Assembly (NCBI GenBank): GCA_900708905.1 | Contig: CAADRB010000100.1 | Location: forward strand, 259,506 to 323,505 | Direction: 5' to 3' | DNA from: Hymenolepis diminuta | Taxonomy: Eukaryota; Platyhelminthes; Cestoda; Cyclophyllidea; Hymenolepididae | DNA length: 64,000 nucleotides | In this document: in pieces, positions 37,701 to 50,212 of the stretch | How positions within the stretch are numbered: position 1 is the stretch's first letter | Layout: each line of letters starts with the position of its first letter | Made by a program: the position numbers and the translations under genes | The notes under the pieces: model-generated | What the model was told of the DNA's origin: nothing | Seen by the model: only the letters and a program-made list of their open reading frames with translations | Databases searched by the model: none

Positions 37701-38339
37701 AGGCTTAAATTCGCTGATTTTGCTGGGCAATTTAATTGTATCGAAGTTCATCTTAGCGACATTTGAGATTTCTATCATTTTTGACCCATCAGTTGCGTAG
37801 TGGTCGGCGTGCAAATCTTTCAAGTTAGCGGTCACAAGATCATCATCGTTTTACATAAATTAAACAGAAAGAACGATAACGCCAGATATAAATTGCAAAA
37901 AGGAATTGACAGCATGTGATTTACTCTATATGTTGGAATTGTTTCTTTTCCAATGGTCTTAAAATTAATTATTCGCTAGTTCATTTTTACATTAGGCTTG
38001 TGTTTATTTGTATTTGAACGTACGCCGTGGTTAAATTGACTATCCGAACTGATCAATGCTGGCTGCAAGTAGATGCAATTCCCAAAGAAGCTCTAGAATG
38101 TCATTTCTATACTCAACTTAAGAAGTCATTATAAGGCCATGGAATTGCGACTTCATAAGAACAGCACTTTCTATTCTTTTAGTTTGAAAAAATATTTTAC
38201 CTTCATTGGATGCACGTTTGCGGTTCATGAAATAAAACCGGCGAAGGAGGGGGAACAGACAACGGAAAAGAGAACTGAAACTATCGCTCATCTTCGTGCC
38301 CCCCTGGTTTTCAAACCCGCACGTTCTTTCCGACGCTAA
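34745..38339 (+). CDS. POLR1E: RNA polymerase I subunit RPA49/PAF53 (POLR1E), 5' end not found
   Basis: Exons: 34745-34825, 35099-35290, 35371-35899, 35985-36107 and 38183-38339 (stop TAA). They join in phase to about 361 codons. The first placed exon (FVLGTSTAREGETFHAEI) matches the end of the RPA49 dimerisation module. The next has GRIELTNEFGSVWSKKSLRE, like the family's EAFGTTKQKRALNTRR. The C-terminal tandem winged-helix region is LLNKFTTLTVQTGKSRSKNR, then LITPMLRDKLIYHILVLLLH. It ends APLVFKPARSFRR, as in RPA49. The protein forms the A49/A34.5-type heterodimer of Pol I and aids initiation and elongation of rRNA synthesis in the nucleolus. The intron at 35291-35370 uses a GC donor. About 70 N-terminal residues are missing compared with the human protein; their exon should lie between 32942 and 34744. 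Confidence 0.9.
36108..38182 (+). other. Long last intron of POLR1E
   Basis: This AT-rich intron of 2075 bases separates the two C-terminal exons. Short open frames at 37401-37800 have no coding character that I recognise. Confidence 0.7.
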
Positions 38340-39668
38340 ATTATGAATGAAATGTGCCTGACTATCAGTACTTTTGTATATATTCATGATTATATTAAAA
38401 TGAGTTAATTTGTCACATTTTTTTTTTATTTTCATGGGTGCGAACTTGTGGGATAAAAATTGGGATTGGTGTAATTGTTGATCGATTTGTTTAACTATGA
38501 GAACTCCAGTTGAAGAGATCATATGTCTTGGTGCTATAATGTGACATGTTTTCTAGCAAAACCTTCGGTGGGGTCATGTTGCGATATTAACATGTCTAGT
38601 TTGCTTAAGTTACACAATTGATATCTGACCTCCGCACGGGTTGGAGCTATTAATATGCACTCTCAATTATTGGTCTCCGACTTAGATCGAATTGACTCCA
38701 ATTTAACGATAAATTGTTCTTAAACTATATTAAGGAAGTATCTATAGATGCATACACTATAATCACAACGCGCATCGCTATGTGTAACATGTTTGAAAAC
38801 TATCGAAACTTATGTAGCAGGTGGGAGCGGTCAGTAATGTGTATGAAATTGGATTTGGTCATCTACTTGAATCTAATTTAGCTCGAAGAAAATGAAGTCG
38901 ATACATTCTTATATTTAATTTCCTTAATAACTATGTTATCTGTCCAGCTTCTCTCTGTCTCTCACTCCCCCCACCAGATTCTTCCTACGGCACGTCTTGT
39001 TTCTTCTCTCCGTTACTTCCCGCCAAATTTGTGGCGCCAATAAATCTTTTCTTTCCCCTAGACACTTATAGCTCGATATCTGGTGATTCTACAACGTACA
39101 ACTTTCTACTGTCATCCTGCAGTAATGCGAATTTCAAATATTATTAGTAATATGAATATATCAATTTTAAAAGCATTTGAACTCTTCGAGTTGTCCGTAT
39201 TATTATGACTCATTCATAATACTGCTTGTGGTTCACATTTGTTAATATTCATACAATAGATAGCTTTACGGTATCTGATAAACGGCAATTAATTAAATAA
39301 AGTGCGATAAACTAGTGCAATTCAAAACTATTAACCCGGAATTTCTGTAGACTGATTCTGCTAATGAAATGCATTCAGTACGTGTTGCTGTCCACCACAC
39401 TTCAACGAAAATTATGAAATATTATTTTGAATATTTGCATTTTTCCAGGATGAAATATTCTGAATTGTAGAAAAATAAAATCTAAAATGTATAGCACTAT
39501 AAATATTTATAAATATCCCATAACAAATTTTCAGTCAAATTTTGTTGTTCTTTTTTCTGCTCTAGGCGCATTAATCAATCTGTGAGTCGGCGCCCTTGAC
39601 ACGTTGCGCTGTAATCGTTTTGCAGTGTAGGTGGGAGCGTCTTACATTATTGTGATTTTTTGTCGATA
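38340..39668. other. Intergenic region, POLR1E to C11orf54 homologue
   Basis: No gene is visible. The stretch holds the POLR1E 3' end and the promoter of the next gene. Confidence 0.6.
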
Positions 39669-42600
39669 ATGGATGCGAATAAAGTATCTTATTATGGTGT
39701 TCACGAAGTATCAATGGAAGAAGTAGCAAAAAGTTTGTTTCTATTACATAAAATGTTTATTATAATCATTAGTTCTCCAAAATGGATTGAAGGATTGTTT
39801 TAAAGAAGTAAGAGTGAACGTGGCTAACTGTCCGGATCTTACAAAAGCGCCTTTTAGACTCTCTCTTGCAGGTACACTGTTTCTAATTATCTCACAAAAT
39901 TGTAGGTCTTTCCGGGCAGAATGTAGTGTGCGATGTTGGAAGCATGAAATACTTGCTTCCAGTTGCTGACAAATCAAAAGTGAATATAGTCTTATTTACT
40001 AATTTTTTAGAAGTACAGTTTCGATAAAGTGGCTGAGTTATCAAAAGTTATTCAAGGCCAATTGCTCGGTGCAGGTGCTGGTCCATTTTTCACTCACAAC
40101 AAGAACTGTGAGGTACATATTTGTTTTCCTATTAAAAAAATATATTCAAATGTTTTACTTTGTCTTCACTGTTCTTAGATGGCCGCAAATGTTAATTTCT
40201 CGGATTCGAAAGTAATATCAAATTCTACTCTTCATGGTGTATATGATGAAACGGTAAGTAGCTTTCCATCTTTATTCCCTTCATAAATAAGTAGTTAGAA
40301 TAATATCTAATTTACTTTTAGAATAATTTAATTATTTTTTATGATGTCTTTGCATTCTGCGTACGTGACGTGCGCAAAATCTTTGCTTCCGCTGAATTAT
40401 CTAACATTACATTGTGCGTCACGATTCATTGTTTATATGTTCACTTACTTATTCCAAAATATAGTATCTGTTTACATTTAGACTAACAAACCGGAGGTTA
40501 TCCGAGCAACGGACAATAATTTTGCCCTTCTAGCTCATCTCCTTTCAACTGAAGGTCTGCAGGGATCTGTAAGCGATTATTATTTTAATTTTCTTTAAGT
40601 AAAACTAACATACACGGATGGTTATTGAGGGCAAATGTTAAGCTATGAATTTATGATTTTCAGAATTCGATAAGTTAATAACTGTCGTCCTGTAACCTCT
40701 CTCATTAGTCTTCAGCGCTTCTCATGGTACATTTAACAAACTGTGTTCGCAAAAAATCTAAAATTCAGCTATTATTTCCGAAAATTAATCTATTTTCTTT
40801 TAACCCAATGAAAAATCTGAAACTTTTTATTAATCAGACAGGAATGCCATCAGTACTTTTGAAATCGTCTCCAATCCATCGAACGAAGCCAGTTGTTTTT
40901 GTCATTGCTGGAGGAAACAGCTAAGCGAGAAATCAACAGTTCGCGTATCACGATTTCAAGAATGATGGGTAGATTGAATTTTATTGTACAATAACAGTCG
41001 AAATCGAGAGTGAGGGAACATGAAGTTTAGTAGAGAGAAGAAGAACGATAAAGGAATAACGACATGAAAAACGTGATGTGAAGAAAGAGGTAGAGAGCGC
41101 GAGAACCAAACGCAAGTCTTAAAATTGACGTATGTCGAATTATGCAATCAAAAATAAAACTGAGCTACCGCGAGGGGCCGAGTAGAAATCGCTAATCTAT
41201 ATCCCGCAACTTTGGCGACCGAACGAGCAGTTTAGGCAAAAGCGTAAAAAACAATTTTTCATCAAATTACATGTATGTTTTTCGAAAAATGATTCTGAAA
41301 AACACATTTGGGGATTCCTTGAACACCTTCACAGTGAAGGAAATAGGTTTCTGATAGACGTTCTAAAAACTAACTCACCGAGAATCTTGCATTCTATTAT
41401 CTCTCATTTGCNNNNNNNNNNNNNNNNNNNNNNNNNNNNNNNNNNNGGGGTGTTCACAACAGTTGGGTAGAAGGAGGGTATTCTGGGGTCTCATGATAAA
41501 ATCATATTCTGCTACATTTTTCATTGACCAGAATTAATCAAGCCGGTTGATCACCCACACCACTCAATGACCTTTGAGTTTGTTGACGGGCACATTGACC
41601 GCGCTGGTACGAATCATGCTCATTTCAGTCACTGTAAATAAATAAATAAAGAAAATGTTAATCATAGAAAAAATTTTTGAGCTCGTGGATGTTCAGTTAA
41701 TGTTGAGGAATAAGAAAAAGTAATGACCAAACGCCTTACCTCATTTGAATTCTGGATTCAAACAGGTCCCTCATATTAATTATTAACTAAAGTTCAATGT
41801 ATTTTACTCCGCTGTAACAAAGTTCTAACTTTAGATTTGACTCCTTTTAGGTACCCGAGTCAAATATTGCCCAGCACTCGATCGAGATATAAGCTTCATC
41901 TCTAGTCCACAGTGTTATCGATAACACAGTGTTTTCTATGCTCGCATCTGGATAAGTAAGACCGTCACTGAAGGTATTATTGCTTAATGAGGTGGCTAAT
42001 CATTAGCCACGTTCAATTCTATACTTTTTTCTTAGTAGATGAACCGTCCTTTGAGCTACTGATCTTCACCTTCTTCTGGGTAGTTGCAGCTTTTGTCAAT
42101 TCGCTACTGAGCATCGTAAAATCTCCAGCGTTTATGAATGTGGATTCATGTATCTGATATTCTGAATTAATGAGATTTAGATGTCATACCATCTCCGTGT
42201 ATTTCTTTTATGATCAAGCTAGCTGAAGTATTTTGATAAAGCCGAACTCACTGGAATGTGAATTATAATGTTTTCTTCTTACTTACTATAATCTTATCAC
42301 AGCATATTCTATTCCCCCTTTTCAGATCATAGAGGTTGACGTCTCAGGCCGACTGAAGGAGGGTGCCGCTTATGTGTTTCTGCGCGAGGCTCTCACGGCA
42401 GCCTTCGGTAAATTGGCGAAACCTGTCGCTTTAGGTGGTGTCTTTGTTCTCACTGATAGCAATGCACGCTTTCATGTTCTTGTGAGTCTGCAACTTTTCA
42501 TTATTGCCTTGCCAACTGTTTACAATTTGATATCGTTAGGAAATCTTACCTTTGTGGAAGTAGATTGGCCCTTTCGGCTGATTGAAAATGAACAAATATA

Positions 42601-45600
42601 GATGAAGTGCATCCAGAAAGAGCTACTGTTTTATAGTAAATAGTACTGTATTTTTATCAGAAATGCGTTTCTCTAATCGTGGATCATCTTTTAAATGGTA
42701 AAATGTCGTTTTCAAGGTTTTGAGACAGTAGAAGCTATGTTCCTCTTGTCGTTAAGTCACTGTGCATAAGCTTTAATTGAATGCAATTTGTTAGTCGTTT
42801 TATCCCGAAATGCTCCCTTCTTGAGCTTCTTTTTGTCCAATTCGTGAAATTCGTAATAAGCACTTTTAATCCAAGCTTTCTTAAGTAAGATTTTATGGTC
42901 AAAGTATCAACCCAATTTTCGTAACTAAGGTGTCAAATTTCGCACTTCTTCCCATTTATGGAATTTGTGAATGCTTAATTTCATCTGTCTTTTAGTAATA
43001 TATCGTATCTATATATTCTAACAATCGATCAAATGAAATCTTTTCAGACTACGTCTTCAGCCTCTTCGAGTTATCTTTGTCATTGCACTGCAGTCCCCTG
43101 ATTTAATTACGCCTTATGTACGCCTCAAATATTATATCTCGTTTCATCTTATAGAAAATTGCTAATCCATTCGTAATTAAATGCTCGAGTTGAACTCAGG
43201 GATTGCTTGCGTAACCTAATTAATAATTTCAGTTTTCTTTTCATTATTGACCAATGCATTAAATAATTAAACTGATTTGCCACTCCATATCGTGCCCGAA
43301 ATCAAGGCGTCTAATTCTCACAGGAGTGAGAGAGGGCTTGTAACTAATACGTGAAATAAGAGGCGTAAAATACTTTTTTGAAATCGAATACTGTTTTATC
43401 TTAGTTTCTCTTTGGATTCGTTTTATTTCTTCAGCTGACGTATACAAGCAAGTTTTTTCCTACACCTCGAGTTGTTACCGATATTACTTTATTCTTCGTA
43501 GTTTTGGTTTCTATTTCTCATTTCTACTTTTAAACTAATGCCTTTAAAAAGCCATTTACTATTCATTTGATAGCAAAAGACAGTGGAACTTATAAATTCT
43601 GGAAACTTAGATATATTTCTGCTACTATACAGATATTCCGTTTTTCTACCTTTTTTATGCGGCGTTTAGGCTTTCAATAAATAACTAACCACTCTTCGTT
43701 ATTTAACTCAACAGGAGTAAGCATTTACTTTATTACCGTTGTATGCTGGTTAAAACAGGGTAGAAAATCATCTATTTTAATTAGTCTTGAATTTAGGATG
43801 GCATTTAAGTAAGTAAATTTTAAATCGTTCTATGTAAGATTTAGGTGTCCAGGAAGAGAGTATTTTCAATTCTTGAAATTCGTTTTGTTAAGACTAAAAG
43901 AATCACTTCTGTATAATAGAAGCAGTGAACCCTTAAATAAATGTGTGATTATTGATTTGAAATAGTCTTTAAAAAAATGCTTTCTAAGTGTATATTATTC
44001 CAAAATGCTGGTTCAAGTTATGATTGGAGGATACCACCATTCTAAGTAATTTTTCGTGCTCTATATTCCCTGTGCGATTACTGTTAGTAATTATTCCATT
44101 GTCTAGTCTGATTATCTAATCTCTGCTACAAAATACGGTTGTATAACGTAACTTGATTCACCGATTGTTTTGGTGTGAGATAAAAGCTGATGGTAAAAGG
44201 TTTCTTTATCATCATAGTTAGTACATTTAGTAACCTTGGGTTATCAATAAAATCGTTTTCACGCTAATATGTCTAGGCTGCAATGTGAGTGTGTTATTCG
44301 AAAGCGAGATTTTATTGTGTCAGCATTATTTGGCCCTAATTGTTGCGAAGTATTTACCAAACAACTGGTAGATCACCCTTATTAGCTTAATTTACTATAT
44401 TCATTTAAGATAAAATTTACGAAGGATGTAAAAGCGGTGTCTTAATACACTTGGAGAACCAGAAAGTAGATCTAATGTTTTTAACCCAATTCATATCAAT
44501 AGGAACACGGAAGGGGTTGAAAAAATAGAAAGGTGGTCTGTATATTTTATGAAGAATCTAACTACATTTAAGGTTTAACCCAAAAGATTTTATAATTAGA
44601 AGTCCGGAAGAATAATGTTTTAACTTACAATAATAGAGGAAAATGTGTAAAATTAGCAGAAGATGAAGGGCAGATAAAGTGACTTGCAGGTAGCAGAATA
44701 GAATGGGTTGTATGCAAACCGTCTAGGCATCCTACAGAAGTTATCACATGACCACTTAGATATGAATTGACACGAGGAATTCGTTCATAAAAGTATAGGA
44801 GGCCTAAAGCGTAGACAAACGGCTATTTAGATGGTACTAACTCAAGGGTATAAATATAATTTAATGCAGTAAAATTTTGCTTTTACAGTGTTGAGGTATC
44901 GGACTGTTCATCGTATTAAACAAATCCAACTAATCCCATTCGATTGTATGCAGAGTAATGGTTGCTACTACCAACTTTGGTCGAGCTTGTACTGCAAGAA
45001 AGGGGTAGGTATAATATTACGTTAAAGAGGACTATAAAGTTAATTGAATTGAGTAGAGGCCCGTGTAAAAGTGAAGGATCCATATGCATATCTTTATTCA
45101 TAGAGTGCTGGCATTCATGCTCAATCAGTGATCTCTACATGAAAATTAGTTGTTTGAAATTGGTCATCACTCTAAGAGCATGCATTTATATTACCCTCTG
45201 TTTTAATTCAATTTAATTCCCAATGTCATTTAGGATAGCGTTTTTCAATGCTAATCTCGGGCAACGACATCATGCAACNNAGTGAGAGCCTCGAATTAGC
45301 CAGACTTAACCAGTGTGGCTGGCCATTTCGCTCACTGGGGGTGTGCCGATAGGAATCCAACTCGCGATTTCTGACATGACAGACGTGCACGGTGACCGAT
45401 GCGCCACCGACGCACTTTCCTCTTATTTGCCATCTTATTCTCATCACTCGCAAGTATCATATCTAATAGCTCTTTGTTTTTCCTGATCACTTCATTCTTA
45501 TCCCATGTTTAATTTAAATTCAGCAAGTATAATTCATTTTGAGAATTCTAGGAGATTATAATGAAGCGTTTTGAATTCTTTATTCATCTAACCATATAGG

Positions 45601-47208
45601 CGATCACATTCTAATCATCTATCTTATTATAAAAGGTAACTTTTAAATAAATAATATCATTTAAACTTGTTCTTCCTGAGAAAATAACATTTATATTGTG
45701 TTTGCCATATTTTCTCTGTCTTTCTATTATTGTACATCCGAGATGTGTGCATCCTAAAATGTCTTCTTGTGGCTACGGTTGGTTCTGATTCCAGATAAGA
45801 GGGGAAGCGAGGTATAAGTTAATAAATAAACACTTAGGAAATGACTAATTATCCTGTGGCGGAGCAGTGAATAAACTCCATTTTTATGCACAATGACTGG
45901 ATAGCCGGTAATCAGTGGACGAGTAAACATTGATTGCATGGGGGAAGAAATGGTTCGAAGGCGTTTGTATTCTATTCGGCTCCCCAACTGTTTTTGAGAG
46001 TCAGAAAGCAAGTCCTAACTTGAACACACTGCTTCAGTTCCACTGTTTATCTTAAAACTAAAATACAATGAATTTTGCACAACCTTTTTGAATGAATTCC
46101 GCATATGTTTGCGTCCAAAAGCTACATGCTGCTCTTCCTTATCAAATATTTTCAGTATGTTGAATGTGTGATTGTGTGAATACTGTTGGTCGTGCCAGTA
46201 TTCATATCTTTATTTATTATTTTTTTCTTTCCTGTTTTCAGTCCGAGTTTCCTGACCACCCAGTAGATACCCCGGAGAGAGTGGCAGCATTTCTCAAGTA
46301 CTTCGAGATGGAGCCTCCTGTTTTGGGTGTTGGAACACTCGTCTCGCATGATCCGGTAAATTTACAGTTTAAATACTATGATACCTTCAGGTTCGATTCA
46401 ACATAAGGTACAAAGAAGAGGTTTAAGATGCAGACCAGTCACTAATTGTTATAATCTGCTTTTATGTTTAGAGTAATTAGGAGATAGTGTAATTGGATAA
46501 AAGCCTTACTGAGGATGATGCGTGAAGTGACGTAATTTTAAGGTTTATATAATCGTGGATTGTGTTGGTGCCAGTTAAAGTTGATTTGATTAGGTCTTAA
46601 GATTAACGAGACGTCTCAGATGTCAAAACAAAAACAGTAAGGTCGAGCTGACTCAGTAGAGTTCTGTGTAGAATAATTTAAAATAATATGAAAGTTGAGA
46701 ATTTTCGTGAAGAGTTGATTTAAAATTGTAATAAACGATGCAGTAAATGAAGAATTTATTAAAGTGGAGATTAAATTAGCGGACTGAAAAATTCATATCC
46801 TTCCATTTGATTGCATTTTAAAATACAGAATCGAATAAATCGACTCACTTTACTTGAAGATTGGAATAAATCGGAGACTTATATTTTTCTTCATTTTGTT
46901 GAACGTTCAATATGCGTGAGATAATTCTAGTTATTGCCGTATAAAGACAGAGAGAAAAGAAACCAATTGTACTTCATTTTTTAAGTCAGCCCTTATGCTA
47001 CACTCTGATATATTCACTTCCTTTTTTCTGCGTTTCTTCTCTTTAGTATCACGCGGATTTGAAATTAGAACATTTTCATTGCTACAATGAAGCTCAGACT
47101 TTGGCGGGTCATTTCTATTGGGACACAGAACCGGAGAAAGCGCATTATCGATTCTACTTAGCGGTGGCAAAGAACCTGCTAAGAATTGATCCAAAAATTA
47201 ATCCATAA
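39669..47208 (+). CDS. C11orf54: C11orf54/PTD012-type zinc-dependent ester hydrolase (DUF1907), complete, 9 exons
   Basis: Exons: 39669-39732, 39773-39871, 39906-39979, 40011-40112, 40179-40253, 40482-40568, 42326-42481, 46242-46355 and 47047-47208. All are in phase and give 310 residues, against 315 in human. Matches run from start to end: NVANCPDLTKAPFRL, VCDVGSMKYLLPVADKSK, GAGAGPFFTHNKNCE, FALLAHLLSTEGLQGS, and PVDTPERVAAFLKYFEMEPP followed by VLGVGTLVSHDP. The final exon has LEHFHCYNEAQTLAGHFYWDT. H266, H268 and H279 line up with the zinc-binding histidines of the human enzyme. The human protein shows esterase activity on model substrates and is reported in nucleus and cytosol; its natural substrate is uncertain. 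Six compact exons are followed by introns of 1757 and 3760 bases; the first of these contains an assembly gap. Confidence 0.94.
41412..41446. other. Assembly gap (35 N)
   Basis: A run of N lies inside the sixth intron of the C11orf54 homologue. No exon is lost, because the flanking exons join in phase and match the family continuously. Confidence 0.99.
41529..41625 (-). repeat. SINE relic (minus)
   Basis: The reverse complement contains ACCAGCGCGGTCAATGTGCCC, an A-box-like head, and a tail GTGATCAACCGGCTTGATTAAT. The tail parallels the 27100 copy. The 5' neighbour is the assembly gap, so the repeat may extend into it. Confidence 0.5.
41912..41927. repeat. 16-base perfect palindrome
   Basis: GTGTTATCGATAACAC reads identically on both strands. 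It lies in the sixth intron of the C11orf54 homologue. Confidence 0.95.
41992..42010. repeat. 19-base inverted repeat
   Basis: GTGGCTAAT and ATTAGCCAC flank a single central base. This second perfect inverted repeat lies 65 bases after the first palindrome. Confidence 0.95.
42482..46241 (+). other. Longest intron of the C11orf54 homologue
   Basis: This intron of 3760 bases contains a SINE copy (45280-45425) with two ambiguous bases. Nothing else was recognised. Confidence 0.75.
45280..45425 (-). repeat. tRNA-derived SINE, best-preserved copy (minus)
   Basis: On the minus strand it starts GAGGAAAGTGCGTCGGTGGC. A box-like TGGCGCATCGGTCACCG and B box-like GCGAGTTGGATTCCT follow. The body is GAAATGGCCAGCCACACTGG, then TTAAGTCTGGCTAATTCGAGG. 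Head and body are shared with copies at 16600 and 22925. Two N bases (45279-45280) mark its inner end. Confidence 0.75.
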
Positions 47209-48243
47209 TCTCCACTGCTCATTCATACCACTATGTGTCTTTGCTCTTCATATTATTTAACCTAATCATACTAATAGATCGAGTGATAGTTTTGAACAAA
47301 TAGTTTTCTTTTCTAAGAAAAACTTAAAGTTGTAAATTGACAGTAATTCTAGACGACATTGGGTGGAGTATTCTAGTTAACTGCGCCCTCAGAATGGTCA
47401 GGAGCTGGTCCAAAAGAAATTGCTCCTTTCTAGAGATGGGTACGGTTTTGATTAGCTAATTATCGTTGAAGATTTTTGTCATGCTATCTGGATCCTTATC
47501 GTTTCAGGTAAATAGCCCTCGAGTGACATGCTAAGGTCATATTTGGGGGACTCCACAACGGATTAAGTGTGTAATATTTACTTCAATTGTTTATAAGCAA
47601 AGTAAATTCTAGATACTGTTAAAATCTAGACACATCCAAACAAGGCTCGTTCTAGAGCTAATACTAATCCCTTGTAAAGGCCATTCGGAAGATAATTTTG
47701 ACCAAACTTCAATATAGACTTTAAATTGCACATAAATATGTCAAAGAAGGGGTTACTGTTGAATACGAAAGACGTGAAGAAAAGTAATTGAGTTCAAATT
47801 CATCAAATTCAATTGATTTACCTGTGACCTCGAATTTTGCAGGCAAGCACGTTGGCTACCGCTTCACAAGCACCTATTTTAATCTTAAATAATTTCATAT
47901 GGATATTTTCTTTCAGACTTTCCACTGTAATGAATCAGCAAGGCCTGAATTCTCTATTTCAACATCGAAGACCCTTTTACCTTTGAAACGCCGAATAGGT
48001 AGGGCCATTTGCTTAGTCAGCTGAACTTTGGCTTGACCTAACTCATGGTTATCTCCCTTTTAAAATCGGCTTATCTTGTCACATGACGTTGACATGACAT
48101 TGACGTTCCAGATTGGCCAGGCTATGCAGACGTCGTAATGACGTCATGTTCCGAATATAATTGAGTTTCTGAACGACTTCTCAAAACCAACACACTCTGG
48201 CCAATCAACACATAGCTGGGTGCAATACACTCGAAATCTCTGA
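47209..48243. other. Intergenic region after C11orf54 homologue
   Basis: No gene was recognised. A perfect CRE-type octamer TGACGTCA lies at 48139-48146, about 100 bases before the broken reading frame at 48244. Confidence 0.55.
48139..48146. promoter_or_regulatory. CRE-like palindrome TGACGTCA
   Basis: This is the consensus binding site of CREB/ATF proteins. Several GACGT half-sites lie within the preceding 60 bases. Function is inferred from the motif only. Confidence 0.35.
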
Positions 48244-48667
48244 GTGGTCCCATTATCACCGGCTCAAATTCCTGGCTACCACACATTCTGTCTCTATTGG
48301 TGTTATATCAATACAAGTTTTAATAACCAATGTGCCAGTCCTTGTTTCTTAAAACTCATTGGTCGGCTATACAACCTGGTATCCCTGGTACTTGTTCGAC
48401 TACAAAAGCAGAATGTACGAGAACGGATGGCTGGATTAGGCAATGACGATGAAGATGAGTCCGGTGCTAATTTAAAAAGAATTGGATGAAGTTACCTATG
48501 CGGGAGTAAGATGGTTTCCTAAAGATACATCGGCTGATTACCACAGGGACGCTTACAAATCGGTTGACGATGATCTTTTGTTCGATTGGCTGACCTTGAT
48601 TAATGTTTTAAACCTGTCCACTTTGTCCCACATTTGTATCATTTCGGTGATGATTGTATTTGTAATT
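48244..48667 (+). pseudogene. Broken unrecognised coding fragment with a putative membrane segment
   Basis: Two overlapping frames have protein-like composition. The first, ending at 48489, has LQKQNVRERMAGLGNDDED. The second, from 48482, has DEVTYAGVRWFPKDTSADY, then DDDLLFDWLTLINVLNLSTL and a hydrophobic stretch. They are offset by one base, and a run of five A at about 48474-48478 is the natural place for a one-base insertion. The second frame then runs straight into copy C of the dispersed repeat. I do not recognise the family. It may be a decayed gene copy, an exon of a gene whose other exons I cannot see, or a real gene with an assembly error. Function unknown. Confidence 0.4.
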
Positions 48668-48891
48668 ACGTTAGGTCTATCGGGGTCACATCGATCGAAT
48701 AGATGGAATAAGTCAAGTCACTCATGTTGTCAGATCAGTTCGGAGGTAGCAGGCAAGCCACCCCAATTTATTAATAAGTAAATTAGGCTTATATACAAAA
48801 CATTTCTTTATTAGACGTCCATCATGTCTCGTTGTTGGTGATGATTGACACCTGTTTAGATATCTATGTGCAAGCATCCAGCGGGACCGCC
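48667..48891 (+). repeat. Dispersed repeat family, copy C (3' truncated, plus)
   Basis: It begins TACGTTAGGTCTATCGGGGT and matches copy B closely as far as AGCGGGACCGCC. It then stops, lacking the last 70-80 bases of the full element. It has entered the broken reading frame that starts at 48482. Confidence 0.85.
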
Positions 48892-50212
48892 TCATTTTGC
48901 GATTAATTCATTAATTACTATCATAGATGTGGAGAATGGTCTTATAAATAAAATAGACGAACGCATATGCAGAAATCAAAATGTATATTGTAGGAGACAA
49001 AATACTATGCATTAGGGAGATCATTTTGTGAGTGAGAGACATAGAAGTGTTAAACAACACGTCTGATTTAGTGCAGACCTAAAAAAGAACAAGAATGTGT
49101 GCGATAACCATTGAATTTTCAAACGATTGTGAAAAACGAGGGGTTTAATTTAATTCAGACCAAAGTTAAAAATATGACCAGACCAGACGGAGTAAAAATA
49201 TTGCTTTCAGGTTATTTTTTTGGAAACTTTTGGAAGTAATACTGCCTGACCCTCCATAAAGTACCAAGAGATTGTAAAAGGGTAACTTATAAATCCTCAT
49301 TATTCGTTTAGGAGTACATTAAATAACTGAAAAATTATGGGTGCGTAGTAACTAGGCAGATATCATGCCAGTGAGGGCATTCAATTCTATCCGCATCTCT
49401 CCAACTTGTATTTAGAAATATGGATGTATTTGTAGTACCAATAATCTCTTATGCAAGAAAATTTAATTTAGCCAATCATCATTGGCATGGGGTGTCAGAT
49501 AGTGATCTAAAGTATATGATACCTCTGGAAGGGAAAAACATTATCGTTTGATGAAAGACAGTTACTGCCAGCATTAAAAGTATCATGAGGGAAATTTCAA
49601 GAAAGTGATTATTAAATATGGCCCGGAGAACTGACATCAGAGGCTTTAACAAAGGAGGGAAACAGGTAAGCTTTGACAAAATTGGTATATTTTCAACAGT
49701 TATGTGGATACAACCATCATATTTCATGGACTCATTTAGGCATTTTAATTAATATTTTTCCGCACACATTTTAAAGTCATAGTAAATTAGTAATATGAAA
49801 ATTGAACTTATTTGTGCAAATTAACTGAAAAGATGCATGTTTGGGTCATTTTTCAGTATTTCTTTCAAGAATCATCTATTTAATACTTGAAAATCAAAAC
49901 TCTCGATGCTGCTTTGAAAAATTTCTCTTGCCTTCAAATAACAATTTTATGAAATTTTTAGAAAATTAATTATTACTTTTTGAAGGAAAACAACAAATTT
50001 GTCAATGATATTTCTGTGAAATAGAAAAATATTGAATAATTAAAAGAATGTATCAAATTATTCTCTAACAAAATATTTTAATTTTAATTCCGATGTAAAT
50101 ACAGTAGATCTGAATCAAATTTTGTATACTATAATTTTGTTTAACCTCCCTACTTATCTAAACTACCAAATATTTCACCAATTCGAAAGCGGGTTCGCTA
50201 AAAGGTTTTGAA
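48892..50212. other. Intergenic region upstream of the ZIP transporter
   Basis: This AT-rich sequence has no recognised gene. It should contain the promoter of the transporter. Confidence 0.6.
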
